Below, in pieces: positions 50,587 through 60,649 of a stretch of 64,000 nt of DNA. The DNA comes from Roseomonas sp. (lineage in GTDB: Bacteria; Pseudomonadota; Alphaproteobacteria; Acetobacterales; Acetobacteraceae). The translations under genes and the position numbers were made by a program. Position 1 is the stretch's first letter. The number at the start of each line of letters is the position of its first letter. Location of the stretch: assembly GCA_020249925.1 (NCBI GenBank), contig JADCER010000014.1:1-64000 (forward strand), written 5' to 3'. Under the pieces are notes generated by a model. The model saw nothing but the letters and a program-made list of their open reading frames with translations, did not search any database and was not told the DNA's origin.

Positions 50587-50843
50587 GATGGCCCCTTTCA
50601 CCGGCAGAAGGCTTCCGCCTGATGGTGTACTTCCTGGCAGGGCTTCTGCGCGCATTCCATGATCGAAATCAATTTCGCGTTTGGTGCGGGGCCTCGGGAT
50701 CAGTTTACAAGGGCCCTGCTGCGACCCCTTTGCTCATTTCTACCCCGCCTATCGGACCGCCATCAGCACCCAGGAATCCAGACTGGCGCTTTGAGTAATG
50801 GCTTTTCTGGCCCTGCCGGCATCCGCGATACAGTCTCCCGGTG

Positions 50844-51132
50844 TCATGCCGCCCCCACCAGCAGCTTCGGCAGGCGAAGCAGGTTGTAAGCCGCCATCAC
50901 CAAGGTGAACTGCCAGTCCACCTTTGAGCATGTTGCGTTCACATGAGTTCACGCAACTCGTTCTACATATTTGTTTTTCGAGCATCCTTACCCGTTCAGA
51001 TGATTCCATCTGACCGTGATCTGCGCTATTCACCAGGCCGCGAATAACCCGCAGCGGTTGCTCAGGGCGCAGTCGTTTTTCAAGATCAATATAGCTGACC
51101 AAGGAACCAGTCACAGCGTCATTACCACGCAT
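50844..51132 (-). mobile_element. IS5-family transposase remnant with internal deletion
   Basis: From 51132 the frame reads MRGNDAVTGSLVSYIDLEKR and RLRPEQPLRVIRGLVN, the N-terminus of an IS5-type transposase. After a short degenerate stretch, another frame (about 50942-50844) gives KVDWQFTLVMAAYNLLRLPK and a stop, the usual IS5 C-terminus. About 250 codons, including the DDE core, are missing. The ends of the element are not resolved; 50587-50843 otherwise shows no gene. Confidence 0.75.
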
Positions 51133-51220
51133 CGCAACCTCAACCAAATGTGGCGACCGTGAATCACAAATGCGGAGATTGAGCTACGAATTCCAGCAGC
51201 CTGCCAGCCCGCGCGACGTC

Positions 51221-52102
51221 TCAATCATTCCGCTTCAAGGCAAAATCATATTCAAGCTTCCGCCAGGTGGCATTCATCACCTTGCCATCAGGCCCCTCGC
51301 CCGGCGGGTATTGCGTGAATTCGGCGATCAATTCCTGCTTCACGCCAAAGACCGCATCGCTATCCAAATAGGGATCGCCCGCGACAAAAACATGCGTCAC
51401 CAGGGTTTCATGCCCGGGCGCCGCTATCATGAAATGCACATGCGCGGGGCGCATCGGATGCCGGCCGGTGGCGCGCAGCAGCTCCCCAACCGGGCCATCA
51501 TCCGGCACAGGATAGGAAGTGGGCGTCAGGGTCCAGAAATGGAAACGCCCTTCGGCATCGGTGCGAAAGCGCGCGCGCAAATTGGCGTCCGGCTGATCAG
51601 CGCGCTGCACATCGTAATAGCCATCCTCATCCGAATGCCAGATATCCACGATGGCACCGGCGATAGGGCCGCCGCCCGCGGTTGAAACGCGGCCTGACAC
51701 ATGCAGCGCTTCGCCCTTCATGGCACGCGCGACTTCGGCGCCGAGTGGCAATTCCGGTGCGCCTTCAACATAGAATGGCCCGAGCACTGTGGTGGGTGTG
51801 GCGCCCGCCGGCATCCGGTGATTGATCGCATCCACCAGCATGGAAACGCCAAGCGTATCCGACAGCAGGATGAATTCCTGGCGCTTGCCATCGCACATAT
51901 GCCCGATGCGCGTCAGGAAGCTGATCGCCGCCTGCCATTCCTCAAAGCTTGGCTCCACATCGCGCACAAAGCCATGCAAATGCTTCACCAGGCTTTGCGC
52001 CACCTGCCGCAGCCGCGGATCCTCTGCGCCCGCCAGCCGTTGCAGCACGGCATCGGTGATCGAGTTTTCATCAAAATCACGCATCGGAGGTTTCCCTGTC
52101 AT
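51221..52102 (-). CDS. Intradiol ring-cleavage dioxygenase (hydroxyquinol/catechol 1,2-dioxygenase-like)
   Basis: The protein has 293 residues (287 from the second Met). An N-terminal helical dimerisation domain (to about 110) is followed by the Fe(III) core: the Tyr ligands in DIWHSDEDGYYDVQ and SYPVPDDGPVG, the His ligands in RPAHVHFMIAAPGH. It opens catechol or 1,2,4-trihydroxybenzene to a muconate. The N-terminal domain favours the hydroxyquinol/catechol branch over protocatechuate. No maleylacetate reductase is adjacent. An IS5 remnant lies just downstream. Confidence 0.88.
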   Translation of the reverse strand: MTGKPPMRDFDENSITDAVLQRLAGAEDPRLRQVAQSLVKHLHGFVRDVEPSFEEWQAAISFLTRIGHMCDGKRQEFILLSDTLGVSMLVDAINHRMPAGATPTTVLGPFYVEGAPELPLGAEVARAMKGEALHVSGRVSTAGGGPIAGAIVDIWHSDEDGYYDVQRADQPDANLRARFRTDAEGRFHFWTLTPTSYPVPDDGPVGELLRATGRHPMRPAHVHFMIAAPGHETLVTHVFVAGDPYLDSDAVFGVKQELIAEFTQYPPGEGPDGKVMNATWRKLEYDFALKRND

Positions 52103-52136
52103 TCCCTGTTCGATCAGGCGGGCAGCAACAAATGCA

Positions 52137-53222
52137 CTAATCCAACCCCATCAGCCCGCGCGCGAAATCCCGTGCGGCGAAGGGGCGCAAATCCTCGGCC
52201 TTTTCGCCAACACCCACCACATGCACGGGCAGGCCGAATTCCTGCGCCAAGGCCACCACCACGCCGCCCTTGGCCGAGCCATCCAGCTTGGTCACGGCAA
52301 GCCCGGTGACATCCACCATTTCCTTGAAGACCTTCACCTGCTGCACGGCATTCTGCCCGGTGGTGGCATCCAGCACCAGCAGCACGGAATGGGGTGCCGC
52401 TTCATCCACGCGCCTGATCACACGGATGATCTTGCGGAGTTCTTCCATCAGCGCGGATTTATTGTGCAGCCGCCCGGCGGTATCCACCAGCAGCAGATCA
52501 AGCCCGTCAGCGCGCGCTGCCGTCAGCGCATCAAAAGCAAGCCCCGCCGCATCCGCCCCTGGCTTGGACGGCGCGAAAAACCGCGCCGAGGTTCGCCCGG
52601 CCCAGACCTGCAATTGCTCCACTGCCGCAGCGCGGAAGGTATCGCCGGCGACAAAGCCGATTTTCAGCCCCTGTTCCGCGTAATGGCGACCAAGCTTGGC
52701 GATGGTTGTGGTCTTGCCGGTGCCATTCACGCCAACCACCAGCACCACATGCGGCGCGCGGGCGGGGATGATTTCAAGCGGCTCAGCAACCGGTTCCAGA
52801 ATGGCGGCGATTTCATCTGCCAGCGCGGCCTTCACTTCCTCATCACTCACTTCCTTGCCGAAGCGCGTGCGGCGGAAGCCTTCCACAATCCGGCGCGACG
52901 CCGCGACACCGAGATCAGCGGTGATCAAGGTTTCTTCCAGCTCCTCCAAAGCTTCATCATCCAGCCGCCTTTTGTGCAGCAGAGAGACAACGCTATCCGT
53001 GAGCTTGGCCGTGGAACGCGAAAGCCCTGCCTTCAGCCGCGCAAACCAGCCGGTTTTGGCAGGCGCTTCTGCCTCAGGCGGAGGGGTTTCGGCAGGTGGC
53101 GCTTCGGGTTCAAGCAGTGGCGCGTCCTGCAACGGCGCTGGCGGATCCGCCTGTGGCTGCTCAGGCACAGGCTGCTGCGCGCTGCTACCGCGCAAACGGC
53201 CGAAAAAATCGCGCAGCGCCAT
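52137..53222 (-). CDS. Signal recognition particle receptor FtsY
   Basis: FtsY docks SRP-ribosome complexes at the membrane translocon. The 361-residue protein has an acidic Pro/Glu-rich A region (about 15-55), then the NG domain: GVNGTGKTTTIAKLG (P-loop), VDTAGRLHNK and TKLDGSAKGG. Its ATG shares one base with the mtaB stop (TGATG). The order dapF-mtaB-ftsY is conserved in related alphaproteobacteria. Confidence 0.97.
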   Translation of the reverse strand: MALRDFFGRLRGSSAQQPVPEQPQADPPAPLQDAPLLEPEAPPAETPPPEAEAPAKTGWFARLKAGLSRSTAKLTDSVVSLLHKRRLDDEALEELEETLITADLGVAASRRIVEGFRRTRFGKEVSDEEVKAALADEIAAILEPVAEPLEIIPARAPHVVLVVGVNGTGKTTTIAKLGRHYAEQGLKIGFVAGDTFRAAAVEQLQVWAGRTSARFFAPSKPGADAAGLAFDALTAARADGLDLLLVDTAGRLHNKSALMEELRKIIRVIRRVDEAAPHSVLLVLDATTGQNAVQQVKVFKEMVDVTGLAVTKLDGSAKGGVVVALAQEFGLPVHVVGVGEKAEDLRPFAARDFARGLMGLD

Positions 53223-54478
53223 CAGGCCGCCTCCGCCAAAAGCCCATCGGTATCAGCACCGATCACGCGCAGCCGGCGGATTTCACCTGGCTGGCCCGCG
53301 CCACTCAGCAAGCGGAGCGGTGCGAAATATGCCGTATGGCCGCGATCGGGATGTTCCAACAAAACCTGTTCCTCCTGCCCCAAACGCCCGGCATAATAGC
53401 GTGCCGCCGCCGCCGCCCCGGCTTCGCGCAGCCGCGCCGCCCGCGCGCGACGCTCCGGCACCGGGATTTGCGGCATGCGCGCCGCCGGCGTGCCTGGCCG
53501 TTCCGAATAGGGGAAGACATGCAGGAAAGAGAGGTCGCAATCCTTCACCAGATCAAGACTTTCCTGGAATTGCGCTTCGGTCTCCGTCGGGAAACCCGCG
53601 ATCAGATCAGCGCCAAAGACAATATCGGGCCGCAGCCGCCGGGCCTTTTCGGCGAGCGCAATGGCATCCGCACGCAAATGCCGCCGCTTCATGCGCTTCA
53701 GGATCAAATCCGATCCATGCTGAAGCGAAAGATGCAAATGCGGCATCAGGCGGGGTTCTTCCGCGATCAAGCGCCAAAGATCCTCATCCACCTCAACCGG
53801 ATCAAGCGATGAAAGCCGAAGCCGAGGCAATTCCGGCACCAGCGCCAGCACACGGCGGATCATCTGCCCTAGCGTCGGGCTGCCTGGCAGGTCTGGGCCG
53901 TAGGAGGTCACATCAACCCCTGTCAGCACCGCTTCCCGATACCCCGCCGCCACCAGGGCGCGCAGCTGTTCGACAATCACGCCAATCGGCACGGACCGCG
54001 AAGGCCCGCGCCCGAAGGGAATGACACAAAAGGTGCAGCGATGATCGCAGCCCTGCTGCACCTGCACGAAAGCCCGCGCACGGCCGGCGAATTCCGTCAC
54101 CAGATGCGCTGCCGTTTCGCGCGCGGCCATGATGTCTGTCACCGGCGCAGGCGGCGCATCCAAGGCGGCCCAGGTTTCGGGCTTCAGCTTATCGGCATTG
54201 CCAATGACGCGTTCCACCCCCGGCAGTCCGGCCCATTTATCGGGCGCGATTTGCGCCGCGCAGCCAGTGACGATGATGCGCGCGCCGGGATTGTCGCGAT
54301 GCGCCCTTCTGATCGCCTGCCGCGCCTGGCGTTCCGCTTCCGCCGTGACCGCACAGGTATTAACGATAATGGCATTGCCCTGTCCGGCCTTGCTGGCCAG
54401 GTCGCGCATGGCCTCACTCTCATAGGTATTGAGCCGGCAGCCGAAACTCAGCAGCCGGGGGGCTTCCGAAGCACTCAT
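53222..54478 (-). CDS. tRNA t6A37 methylthiotransferase MtaB
   Basis: This 418-residue radical-SAM enzyme converts t6A37 to ms2t6A37 in ANN-decoding tRNAs. The auxiliary cluster cysteines are in [23 protein letters not shown] and [10 protein letters not shown]; the radical-SAM CxxxCxxC is in [21 protein letters not shown]-like tail is present. It overlaps dapF by four bases and ftsY by one, forming a coupled operon. Confidence 0.95.
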   Translation of the reverse strand: MSASEAPRLLSFGCRLNTYESEAMRDLASKAGQGNAIIVNTCAVTAEAERQARQAIRRAHRDNPGARIIVTGCAAQIAPDKWAGLPGVERVIGNADKLKPETWAALDAPPAPVTDIMAARETAAHLVTEFAGRARAFVQVQQGCDHRCTFCVIPFGRGPSRSVPIGVIVEQLRALVAAGYREAVLTGVDVTSYGPDLPGSPTLGQMIRRVLALVPELPRLRLSSLDPVEVDEDLWRLIAEEPRLMPHLHLSLQHGSDLILKRMKRRHLRADAIALAEKARRLRPDIVFGADLIAGFPTETEAQFQESLDLVKDCDLSFLHVFPYSERPGTPAARMPQIPVPERRARAARLREAGAAAAARYYAGRLGQEEQVLLEHPDRGHTAYFAPLRLLSGAGQPGEIRRLRVIGADTDGLLAEAA

Positions 54479-55302
54479 GGCGCCAGCGCCTGCGGGTCAA
54501 CCTGACCGGTGAAGGCCGTGGCACCAGGCCCGGTCATCAGCACATGCCCATCCTGGCGCCATTCCATGAAAAGATCACCGCCTGGCATGGAAATCCGCGC
54601 CGCGCGCCCGGTGAGGCCGCGCCGATGCGCATTCACCATGGCGGCACAGGCGCCGGACCCGCAGGCGAGCGTCAGCCCCGCACCGCGTTCCCACACGATA
54701 AGGCGCAGATGATCCGGCGCCATCACCTGCACAAAACCGATATTGGCGCGGTCCGGAAAGATCGGGTCATGTTCCAGGCGGGGGCCGATATCATTGACCG
54801 GCAGCGCATCCAGATCAGGCACGAAAAATGTCGCATGCGGATTGCCCATGGAACAGGCGGCCGGGTCCGCCACCGGGCCGTAAGCCAGCGGCACATGCAG
54901 CGTATCCACTTCCCGCGCCAGCGGCACATCCCGCCAGCCGAACCGTGCCGGCCCCATATCCACCTGCCAGAGCCCGTCGGGGCGGGCCTCACTCGGCAAA
55001 TCGCCGGCAATGGTACGCACCACCACCCGCGCCTTGCCGGTTTCAGCGGCGACCAGGGAGGCGATGCAGCGCGTGGCATTGCCACAAGCGCCAGCTTCCG
55101 ACCCATCCGGATTATGGATGCGCATGAAGACATCAGCGCCCGCTGACGGTGGCTCCATGATGATCAACTGGTCGCAGCCAATGCCGCGCCGGCGATCCGC
55201 AAGCGCCACCATTTCGGCACGCGTCAGGCCAAGCGGCTGGGCGCGGCCATCCAGCACCACGAAATCATTGCCGAGCCCATGCATCTTGCGGAAGGAAAGC
55301 AT
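54475..55302 (-). CDS. Diaminopimelate epimerase
   Basis: DapF interconverts LL- and meso-diaminopimelate for lysine and peptidoglycan synthesis. The 275-residue protein opens [14 protein letters not shown], with the two catalytic Cys in [11 protein letters not shown] and [11 protein letters not shown]. It leads the dapF-mtaB-ftsY operon; the stop overlaps the mtaB start by ATGA. Confidence 0.97.
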   Translation of the reverse strand: MLSFRKMHGLGNDFVVLDGRAQPLGLTRAEMVALADRRRGIGCDQLIIMEPPSAGADVFMRIHNPDGSEAGACGNATRCIASLVAAETGKARVVVRTIAGDLPSEARPDGLWQVDMGPARFGWRDVPLAREVDTLHVPLAYGPVADPAACSMGNPHATFFVPDLDALPVNDIGPRLEHDPIFPDRANIGFVQVMAPDHLRLIVWERGAGLTLACGSGACAAMVNAHRRGLTGRAARISMPGGDLFMEWRQDGHVLMTGPGATAFTGQVDPQALAP

Positions 55303-55363
55303 GGGCGGGGATATAGGCTGACCGGGCGCGAACCGGAACCCGCTTATGTGATGCCGGGAACAT

Positions 55364-55984
55364 TTACCCGTTCAGCAGCCGGTCAATCTCATCCTGCGCC
55401 AGATCGGGGCCGGCCTGTTTCGGGTCTGCCACGGTTTGCACCACGCCCTTCAGCTCCACCTTGGGCCGGGCTGCGTTCGGGCCGGGCTGGGCGTTTTCAG
55501 GCAGGATATCTTCCAGGATGGATTCTACCTGCTGCAAGTCACGGATGGCGCGGCGGATGCGCTGGCCGGTCAAATCCTGGAAGGAGCAGGCCTCAAAGAT
55601 CGCATTCACCCTTTCGGTGATGGCCGGCAGCGCATCCGGGCTGCCCGGGCCCTTTTCCAGCCATTCCTGAATGGCCTCAGCGGCTTCCAGAATGGTATTG
55701 GCGGCGGCTTCCGTCGCCTGCACCACGGCCTCAAGTTCCTGGCCGGAGGTGCGGTTGCCCGGCTGAGGCGCGGAAATCATGCCGGCGATTCTTTCATGAA
55801 CGGAAGATATCTGGCTGGCCAGGTTTTCCTCGCTCATGCCCAGAAGCTGCACGCTGGCGGATACCTCGGCGCTGACTTCGGAGATGCGGCGGTCCATAAA
55901 GGCGCGCAAATCGCCAAAAAGGGGCTCCATGGCGGCCCTGAGTACTTCCGGGTCCGGCAGCGTATCCGCTCGCGATTGCGACAT
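55364..55984 (-). CDS. Protein phosphatase CheZ
   Basis: From the ATG at 55984 the protein has 206 residues; the longer frame is antisense leader DNA. CheZ dephosphorylates CheY-P. A long helical hairpin (about 40-170) carries [11 protein letters not shown] (135-145), whose Gln supplies the catalytic side chain, and the C-terminal AQDEIDRLL is the CheY-binding peptide. No other chemotaxis gene is in the window, so this is an orphan locus. It is divergent from rpmI. Confidence 0.88.
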   Translation of the reverse strand: MSQSRADTLPDPEVLRAAMEPLFGDLRAFMDRRISEVSAEVSASVQLLGMSEENLASQISSVHERIAGMISAPQPGNRTSGQELEAVVQATEAAANTILEAAEAIQEWLEKGPGSPDALPAITERVNAIFEACSFQDLTGQRIRRAIRDLQQVESILEDILPENAQPGPNAARPKVELKGVVQTVADPKQAGPDLAQDEIDRLLNG

Positions 55985-56229
55985 GAGACTTCGTCCTGAA
56001 TCCAAAGGGCGGCCAAACCGCCGGGTGATCACGGAGGCATTAAACACCCATAAAGGTGAAATCTCCGTTTCTGTGGCGCGGGTCTTGTGTGGAAAACTTT
56101 GCGGCGCTATAGCCCCGCCTCCCGCGCCGTGGCCCCATGGACATGCCCGGCCGGAACCCCCTTCCCGCCGCATGGTGCGGCCCCGGCAACGGGTGCAAGG
56201 CGGAAGGGCTGACCCCATAGGAGGGCCAA
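55985..56229. promoter_or_regulatory. cheZ/rpmI divergent region and ribosomal-protein leader
   Basis: The 245-bp gap contains the promoter for the L35-L20-PheST operon and the one for cheZ. infC, usually just upstream of rpmI, is absent. A GGAGGG ribosome site precedes the rpmI ATG. A leader bound by L20 for autoregulation is known in other bacteria, but I could not confirm its fold here. Confidence 0.45.
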
Positions 56230-56436
56230 ATGTCCAAGATGAAGACGAAATCGAGCGTGAAAAAGCGCTTCCGTCTGACCGCGACCGGCAAGGTCAAGGC
56301 AGGCGGTGGCTTCAAGCGCCACATGCTTTCTTCCAAGGCTTCCAAGATGAAGCGCCAGAACCGCGGGACCTTCGTGCTGGACAAGCAGGATGGCGATACG
56401 GTGAAGCAATGGCTGCCCTATGGGCTGGACCGGTAA
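56230..56436 (+). CDS. 50S ribosomal protein L35
   Basis: A 68-residue basic protein, [20 protein letters not shown], with [19 protein letters not shown], the L35 pattern. The gap to rplT is 15 bp. Confidence 0.97.
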   Translation: MSKMKTKSSVKKRFRLTATGKVKAGGGFKRHMLSSKASKMKRQNRGTFVLDKQDGDTVKQWLPYGLDR

Positions 56437-56451
56437 AGGGAGGATCGCAGA

Positions 56452-56811
56452 ATGGCTCGTGTAAAACGCGGCGTTACCAAGCACGCCCGCCACAAGAAGG
56501 TTCTCAAGCTTTCTGAAGGTTATGTCGGCCGGTCCGGCACCGCCTATCGCCCCGCCTTGGAGCGGGTGGAAAAGGCGCTGCAATATGCCTATCGCGACCG
56601 TCGCAATAAGAAGCGCGATTTCCGTGGCCTTTGGATTCAGCGCATCAATGCTGCTGTCCGTGAGCATGGCCTGACCTATTCACGCTTCATCGCCGGCATC
56701 AAGGCGGCGGGGATTGAGATGGACCGCAAGGTGATGGCGGCGCTTGCCTTTGACGAACCGGCGGCCTTCGCGGCGCTGGTGGAAAAGGCGAAGGCGGCCG
56801 GCGCCGCCTGA
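56452..56811 (+). CDS. 50S ribosomal protein L20
   Basis: This 119-residue protein has the L20 landmarks [39 protein letters not shown] and [19 protein letters not shown]20 is needed for early 50S assembly and often represses its own operon. It follows rpmI after 15 bp with a GGGAGG site. Confidence 0.97.
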   Translation: MARVKRGVTKHARHKKVLKLSEGYVGRSGTAYRPALERVEKALQYAYRDRRNKKRDFRGLWIQRINAAVREHGLTYSRFIAGIKAAGIEMDRKVMAALAFDEPAAFAALVEKAKAAGAA

Positions 56812-56818
56812 TTACCGC

Positions 56819-56893
56819 CGCCCCGGTGATCCGGGGCGGAGACCCAGCATCACGCAAGGGCCGCTTCCTGGTTGAACCGGGGATGCGGCCCTT
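56819..56893 (+). promoter_or_regulatory. Two hairpins between rplT and pheS
   Basis: The first is a perfect 8-bp stem CGCCCCGG / CCGGGGCG with a TGAT loop (56819-56838). The second pairs AAGGGCCGC (56856-56864) with GCGGCCCTT (56885-56893) and ends in CTTTGTTC. The arrangement could attenuate pheST transcription, but I see no Phe-rich leader peptide and no full T run. Confidence 0.45.
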
Positions 56894-56914
56894 TGTTCAT
56901 GTGGACCTGCCATC

Positions 56915-57994
56915 ATGACCGATGATCTTGCCGCCCTTAGGGCCGAAACCGAGGCCGCGATTGCCGCCGCTGCCGATCCGCGCGCGCTGGATGCGGTGCG
57001 TGTCGCCGTTCTGGGCAAATCCGGCACGCTCACCACGCTGCTGAAGGGGCTTGGCGCTGTCGCGCCTGAAGCGCGCAAAGAACGTGGTGCCGCGCTGAAT
57101 CAGGTGAAAGCCGCGATTGAGGCCGCCCTGGAAGCACAACGCGCCGTGGTGGAAGCCCGCGCGCTGGATGCGCGGCTTGCGGCGGAACGCATGGACGTAT
57201 CCCTGCCACCGCGCCCCTTCGCACCCGGCACGGCAGCGGAAGGTGGCATCCACCCCATCGCGCGCACCATGGAAGAACTGACAACGCTGTTCGGCGCCAT
57301 GGGCTTCAAGGTGGCGGAAGGCCCCGATATTGAAAGCGACTGGCATAATTTCGGTGCGCTCAATATCCCAGACCACCATCCGGCGCGGCAGGATCACGAT
57401 ACCTTCTATGTGCCCGCAGTTGACGGGCGCCGGCCGGTGCTGCGCACGCATACATCGCCGGTGCAAATCCGCACCATGCTGAATGAAGCACCGCCCATTC
57501 GCGTGATTGTGCCAGGCCGCACCTATCGCGCGGATCATGACGCGACGCATTCGCCGATGTTTCATCAGGTGGAAGGCCTGGTGATTGATCGGAACATCCA
57601 TCTCGGCCATTTGAAGGGCTGCCTGATTGATTTCCTGCGCGCCTTTTTCGGCATTGCCGATTTGCCGGTGCGTTTCCGCGCTTCCTATTTCCCCTTCACG
57701 GAACCTTCCATGGAAGTGGATATCGGCTGGAGCCGTAAAACCGGCGAATTGGGCAAGGGTGGCGATTGGTTGGAGATTTTGGGCTCTGGCATGGTGCACC
57801 CAAAGGTGCTGGCGAATTGCGGCATTGATCCACGCGAATGGCAGGGCTTTGCCTTCGGCATGGGCATTGAACGCATCACCATGCTGAAACACGGCATTCC
57901 TGATCTGCGCCCCTTCTATGAAGCCGATATCCGCTGGCTGAGGCATTACGGCGCCGATCCGCTTTCCCCGCCATCCCTGGTGGAAGGAGTGTAA
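56915..57994 (+). CDS. Phenylalanyl-tRNA synthetase alpha subunit
   Basis: A 359-residue class II synthetase subunit. An N-terminal coiled coil (1-90) is followed by motif 2 ([14 protein letters not shown]) and motif 3 ([18 protein letters not shown]). It forms the alpha2-beta2 enzyme with PheT, four bases downstream, and charges tRNA-Phe. Confidence 0.97.
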   Translation: MTDDLAALRAETEAAIAAAADPRALDAVRVAVLGKSGTLTTLLKGLGAVAPEARKERGAALNQVKAAIEAALEAQRAVVEARALDARLAAERMDVSLPPRPFAPGTAAEGGIHPIARTMEELTTLFGAMGFKVAEGPDIESDWHNFGALNIPDHHPARQDHDTFYVPAVDGRRPVLRTHTSPVQIRTMLNEAPPIRVIVPGRTYRADHDATHSPMFHQVEGLVIDRNIHLGHLKGCLIDFLRAFFGIADLPVRFRASYFPFTEPSMEVDIGWSRKTGELGKGGDWLEILGSGMVHPKVLANCGIDPREWQGFAFGMGIERITMLKHGIPDLRPFYEADIRWLRHYGADPLSPPSLVEGV

Positions 57995-57998
57995 GGCG

Positions 57999-60470
57999 AT
58001 GAAATTCACCCTTTCCTGGCTGAAGGCGCATCTTGATACCGAAGCGACGCTGGATGAGATTCTGGCCGCGCTGAATACCATCGGGCTTGAGGTTGAAGGT
58101 GTGGAAGATCGCGGTGCGGCGCTCGCGAATTTCCGCATCGCGCATGTGGTGGAAGCCGAACAGCACCCCAATGCGGATCGGCTGCGCGCGCTGAAGGTTG
58201 ATACCGGCGATGGCAAGCTGCTGTCCGTGGTTTGCGGCGCGCCCAATGCGCGCGCTGGCATGAAGGGGGTTGCGGCATTGCCTGGTGCCTATATTCCCGG
58301 CACCGGCATTACGCTGAAGGCGGGCGAAATTCGTGGCGTGAAATCGGAAGCCATGATGCTCTCCGCACGCGAAATGGGCCTGGGTGACGATCATACCGGC
58401 ATTGTTGATTTGCCGGCGGAAGCACCGCTGGGTGAAGCCTATGTGCGCTGGGCGGGGCTGGATGACCCGATCATTGAAATCAGCGTGACACCCAATCGTG
58501 GCGATGCGCTTTCCGTCCATGGTGTGGCGCGGGATTTGGCCGCAGCCGGGCTTGGGCGGTTGAAGCCGCTGCCTTCACCCGCGATCAAGCCTGCCTATCC
58601 GCCGCCGCTGGTTTGGGAAATCGCTGATCCGCGCGCCTGCGATTACGTGCTGGGCCGCGCCATTCGTGGCGTAAAGAACAGGCCTTCGCCGAAATGGTTG
58701 CAGGATTGGCTGGTGGCGATTGGGCAGCGCCCGATCAATGCGCTGGTGGATGTGACCAATCTGTTCACCTTCGGCCTTGGCCGGCCCTTGCATGTGTTTG
58801 ACGTTGCCAAGGTGAAGGGCAAGACGCTGACCATGCGCATGGCGCGTGAAGGCGAAAGCCTGCTGGCGCTGAATGGCAAGACTTATGAATTGACGCCGGA
58901 AGATGGCATCATCGCTGATGCGGCCGGGCCGGAAGCGCTTGGCGGCATTATCGGCGGCGAGGCAACCGGCTGCGATGAAGCCACCACCGAATGCTTCATT
59001 GAATGCGCGATTTTCGACCCCGTGCGTATCGCCCTTTCTGGCCGCCGCCATGATGTGCGCACCGATGCGCGCGCGCGTTTTGAACGTGGTGTGGACCAGG
59101 CCTTGCCGCGCCTCGCGCTTGATCTCGCGACACAAGCAATGATCGAGATTTGCGGTGGCGAGGCGAGCGAAGTGGTGGGCGCTGGTCCCGAACCCGCTTG
59201 GCAACGCCAGGCCAGCCTGCGTTTTGAGCGGCTGGCAAGCTATGGCGGCGATGATGTGGCGCCGGATCGTGCGGTGGAAATCCTGCAAAGCCTTGGCTTT
59301 ACCGTCGCCGCGCGGGATGCGGCGCGCGTCACGGTCAATGTGCCAAGCTGGCGCAATGATGTGGCGGGCAAGGGTGCCTTGGCTCAGGCGGCTGAATTGT
59401 CGCCGGAACGTGCCAAGGCGGCGGCTGAAGGCTGCGCCGAAATTGAACCGGAATGCGATTTGATTGAGGAAGTGCTGCGCATTCGCGGCCTGAACACCAT
59501 TGCGCCGGTATCGCTGCCGGTGAGCGGGATCATCCCCGCGCCGGCCTTCACGCCGAAGCAGGCGCGCGCATCCCTCGCGCGGCGCGTGCTGGCGGCGCGC
59601 GGCATGCAGGAAGCGGTGACCTTTGCCTTCATGGAATCGAAAACCGCCGCGCTGTTCGGTGAAACGCCGGCAGCGCTACGGTTGGAAAACCCGATCGCGG
59701 AAGATTTGGACCAGATGCGGCCAACACCGGTCGCATCCCTGCTGCTGGCGGCGGGGCGCAATGCGGCGCGCGGTTTTGCTGATGTGGCACTTTGTGAAAT
59801 CGGCGCGGCTTATCAGGATGTAACGCCAGAAGGCCAGGCGGCGATGGCTGCCGGGGTGCGCCATGGCGCCACACCGCGCCATTGGGCGGAAGCGTCACGC
59901 GGTGTGGATGCGCTGGATGCCAAGGGCGATGCCATGGCGGTGCTGGCCGCACTCGGCCTGCCCATGGCGGCCCTTTCCGTCACCGCCGATGCGCCGGGCT
60001 TTTACCATCCCGGCCGTTCCGGTCAGGTGCGGCAGGGGCCTAAAACCGTGCTGGCGCGCTTTGGCGAAATCCATCCGCGGGTTCTGGCCGCGCTAGACCT
60101 GCCCGGTCCGGTGGTGGCGTTTGAGGTGTTTTTGGATGCCATCCCGGAACCCAAGCGCCGCAAGAAGGGTGCGCCCGATCTGCCGGCCTTCCAGCCGCTC
60201 CGGCGGGATTTTGCCTTCCTGGTGGATGAGAGCGTCGCCGCTGAAGCATTGGTGCGCGCTGCGCGCGGGGCGGAACGCATGCTGATCACCGATGTCGCCC
60301 TGTTTGACCGTTATGCGGGGGACAAGTTGCCGGCAGGCAAGGTCAGCCTTGCCCTACAAGTGACCATCCAGCCGCGTGAGGCGACGCTGACCGATGCGCA
60401 AATCGAAGCCGTGGCCGATAAGATTGTGGCGGCGGTGGCGAAGGCGACCGGGGCCGTGCTCCGCGCGTGA
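57999..60470 (+). CDS. Phenylalanyl-tRNA synthetase beta subunit
   Basis: This full-length 823-residue subunit has the OB-fold tRNA-binding domain (about 40-150, AEQHPNADRLRALKVDTGDG), B3/B4 editing module, B5 domain (about 400-490) and the C-terminal FDX-ACB anticodon domain (about 725-820, LRRDFAFLVDESVAAEAL). Its segment at 60152-60205 recurs at the window's right end. Its TGA overlaps a GTG start of a broken MFS gene. Confidence 0.97.
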   Translation: MKFTLSWLKAHLDTEATLDEILAALNTIGLEVEGVEDRGAALANFRIAHVVEAEQHPNADRLRALKVDTGDGKLLSVVCGAPNARAGMKGVAALPGAYIPGTGITLKAGEIRGVKSEAMMLSAREMGLGDDHTGIVDLPAEAPLGEAYVRWAGLDDPIIEISVTPNRGDALSVHGVARDLAAAGLGRLKPLPSPAIKPAYPPPLVWEIADPRACDYVLGRAIRGVKNRPSPKWLQDWLVAIGQRPINALVDVTNLFTFGLGRPLHVFDVAKVKGKTLTMRMAREGESLLALNGKTYELTPEDGIIADAAGPEALGGIIGGEATGCDEATTECFIECAIFDPVRIALSGRRHDVRTDARARFERGVDQALPRLALDLATQAMIEICGGEASEVVGAGPEPAWQRQASLRFERLASYGGDDVAPDRAVEILQSLGFTVAARDAARVTVNVPSWRNDVAGKGALAQAAELSPERAKAAAEGCAEIEPECDLIEEVLRIRGLNTIAPVSLPVSGIIPAPAFTPKQARASLARRVLAARGMQEAVTFAFMESKTAALFGETPAALRLENPIAEDLDQMRPTPVASLLLAAGRNAARGFADVALCEIGAAYQDVTPEGQAAMAAGVRHGATPRHWAEASRGVDALDAKGDAMAVLAALGLPMAALSVTADAPGFYHPGRSGQVRQGPKTVLARFGEIHPRVLAALDLPGPVVAFEVFLDAIPEPKRRKKGAPDLPAFQPLRRDFAFLVDESVAAEALVRAARGAERMLITDVALFDRYAGDKLPAGKVSLALQVTIQPREATLTDAQIEAVADKIVAAVAKATGAVLRA

Positions 60471-60612
60471 ACGCCGCACTCACCGGCAAGCGCCGTAGTA
60501 TGGCGCTGTTGGTGGGCGCGATTGTGCTGACGCTTTCCGTCTGGTTCGCCGGGACCCCTGCCGGGCCTGTGCTGCTGCGTCACTTCAGCGCGGGCGCGAC
60601 CATGGCGGGGGT
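60467..60612 (+). pseudogene. MFS transporter 5' fragment
   Basis: A GTG overlapping the pheT stop (GTGA) opens a frame reading MNAALTGKRRSMALLVGAIV and LTLSVWFAGTPAGPVLLR, the first helix and periplasmic loop typical of an MFS permease. Similarity fades after about 45 codons near 60600-60612, and the frame continues into DNA antisense to the LysR gene, stopping at 60751. The rest of the transporter is missing, apparently displaced by the LysR-PdxA2 islet. The exact breakpoint is uncertain. Confidence 0.6.
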
Positions 60613-60649
60613 TTATCCGGTTTGCATGAGCTCGCCGCTTCCTGGGCAG

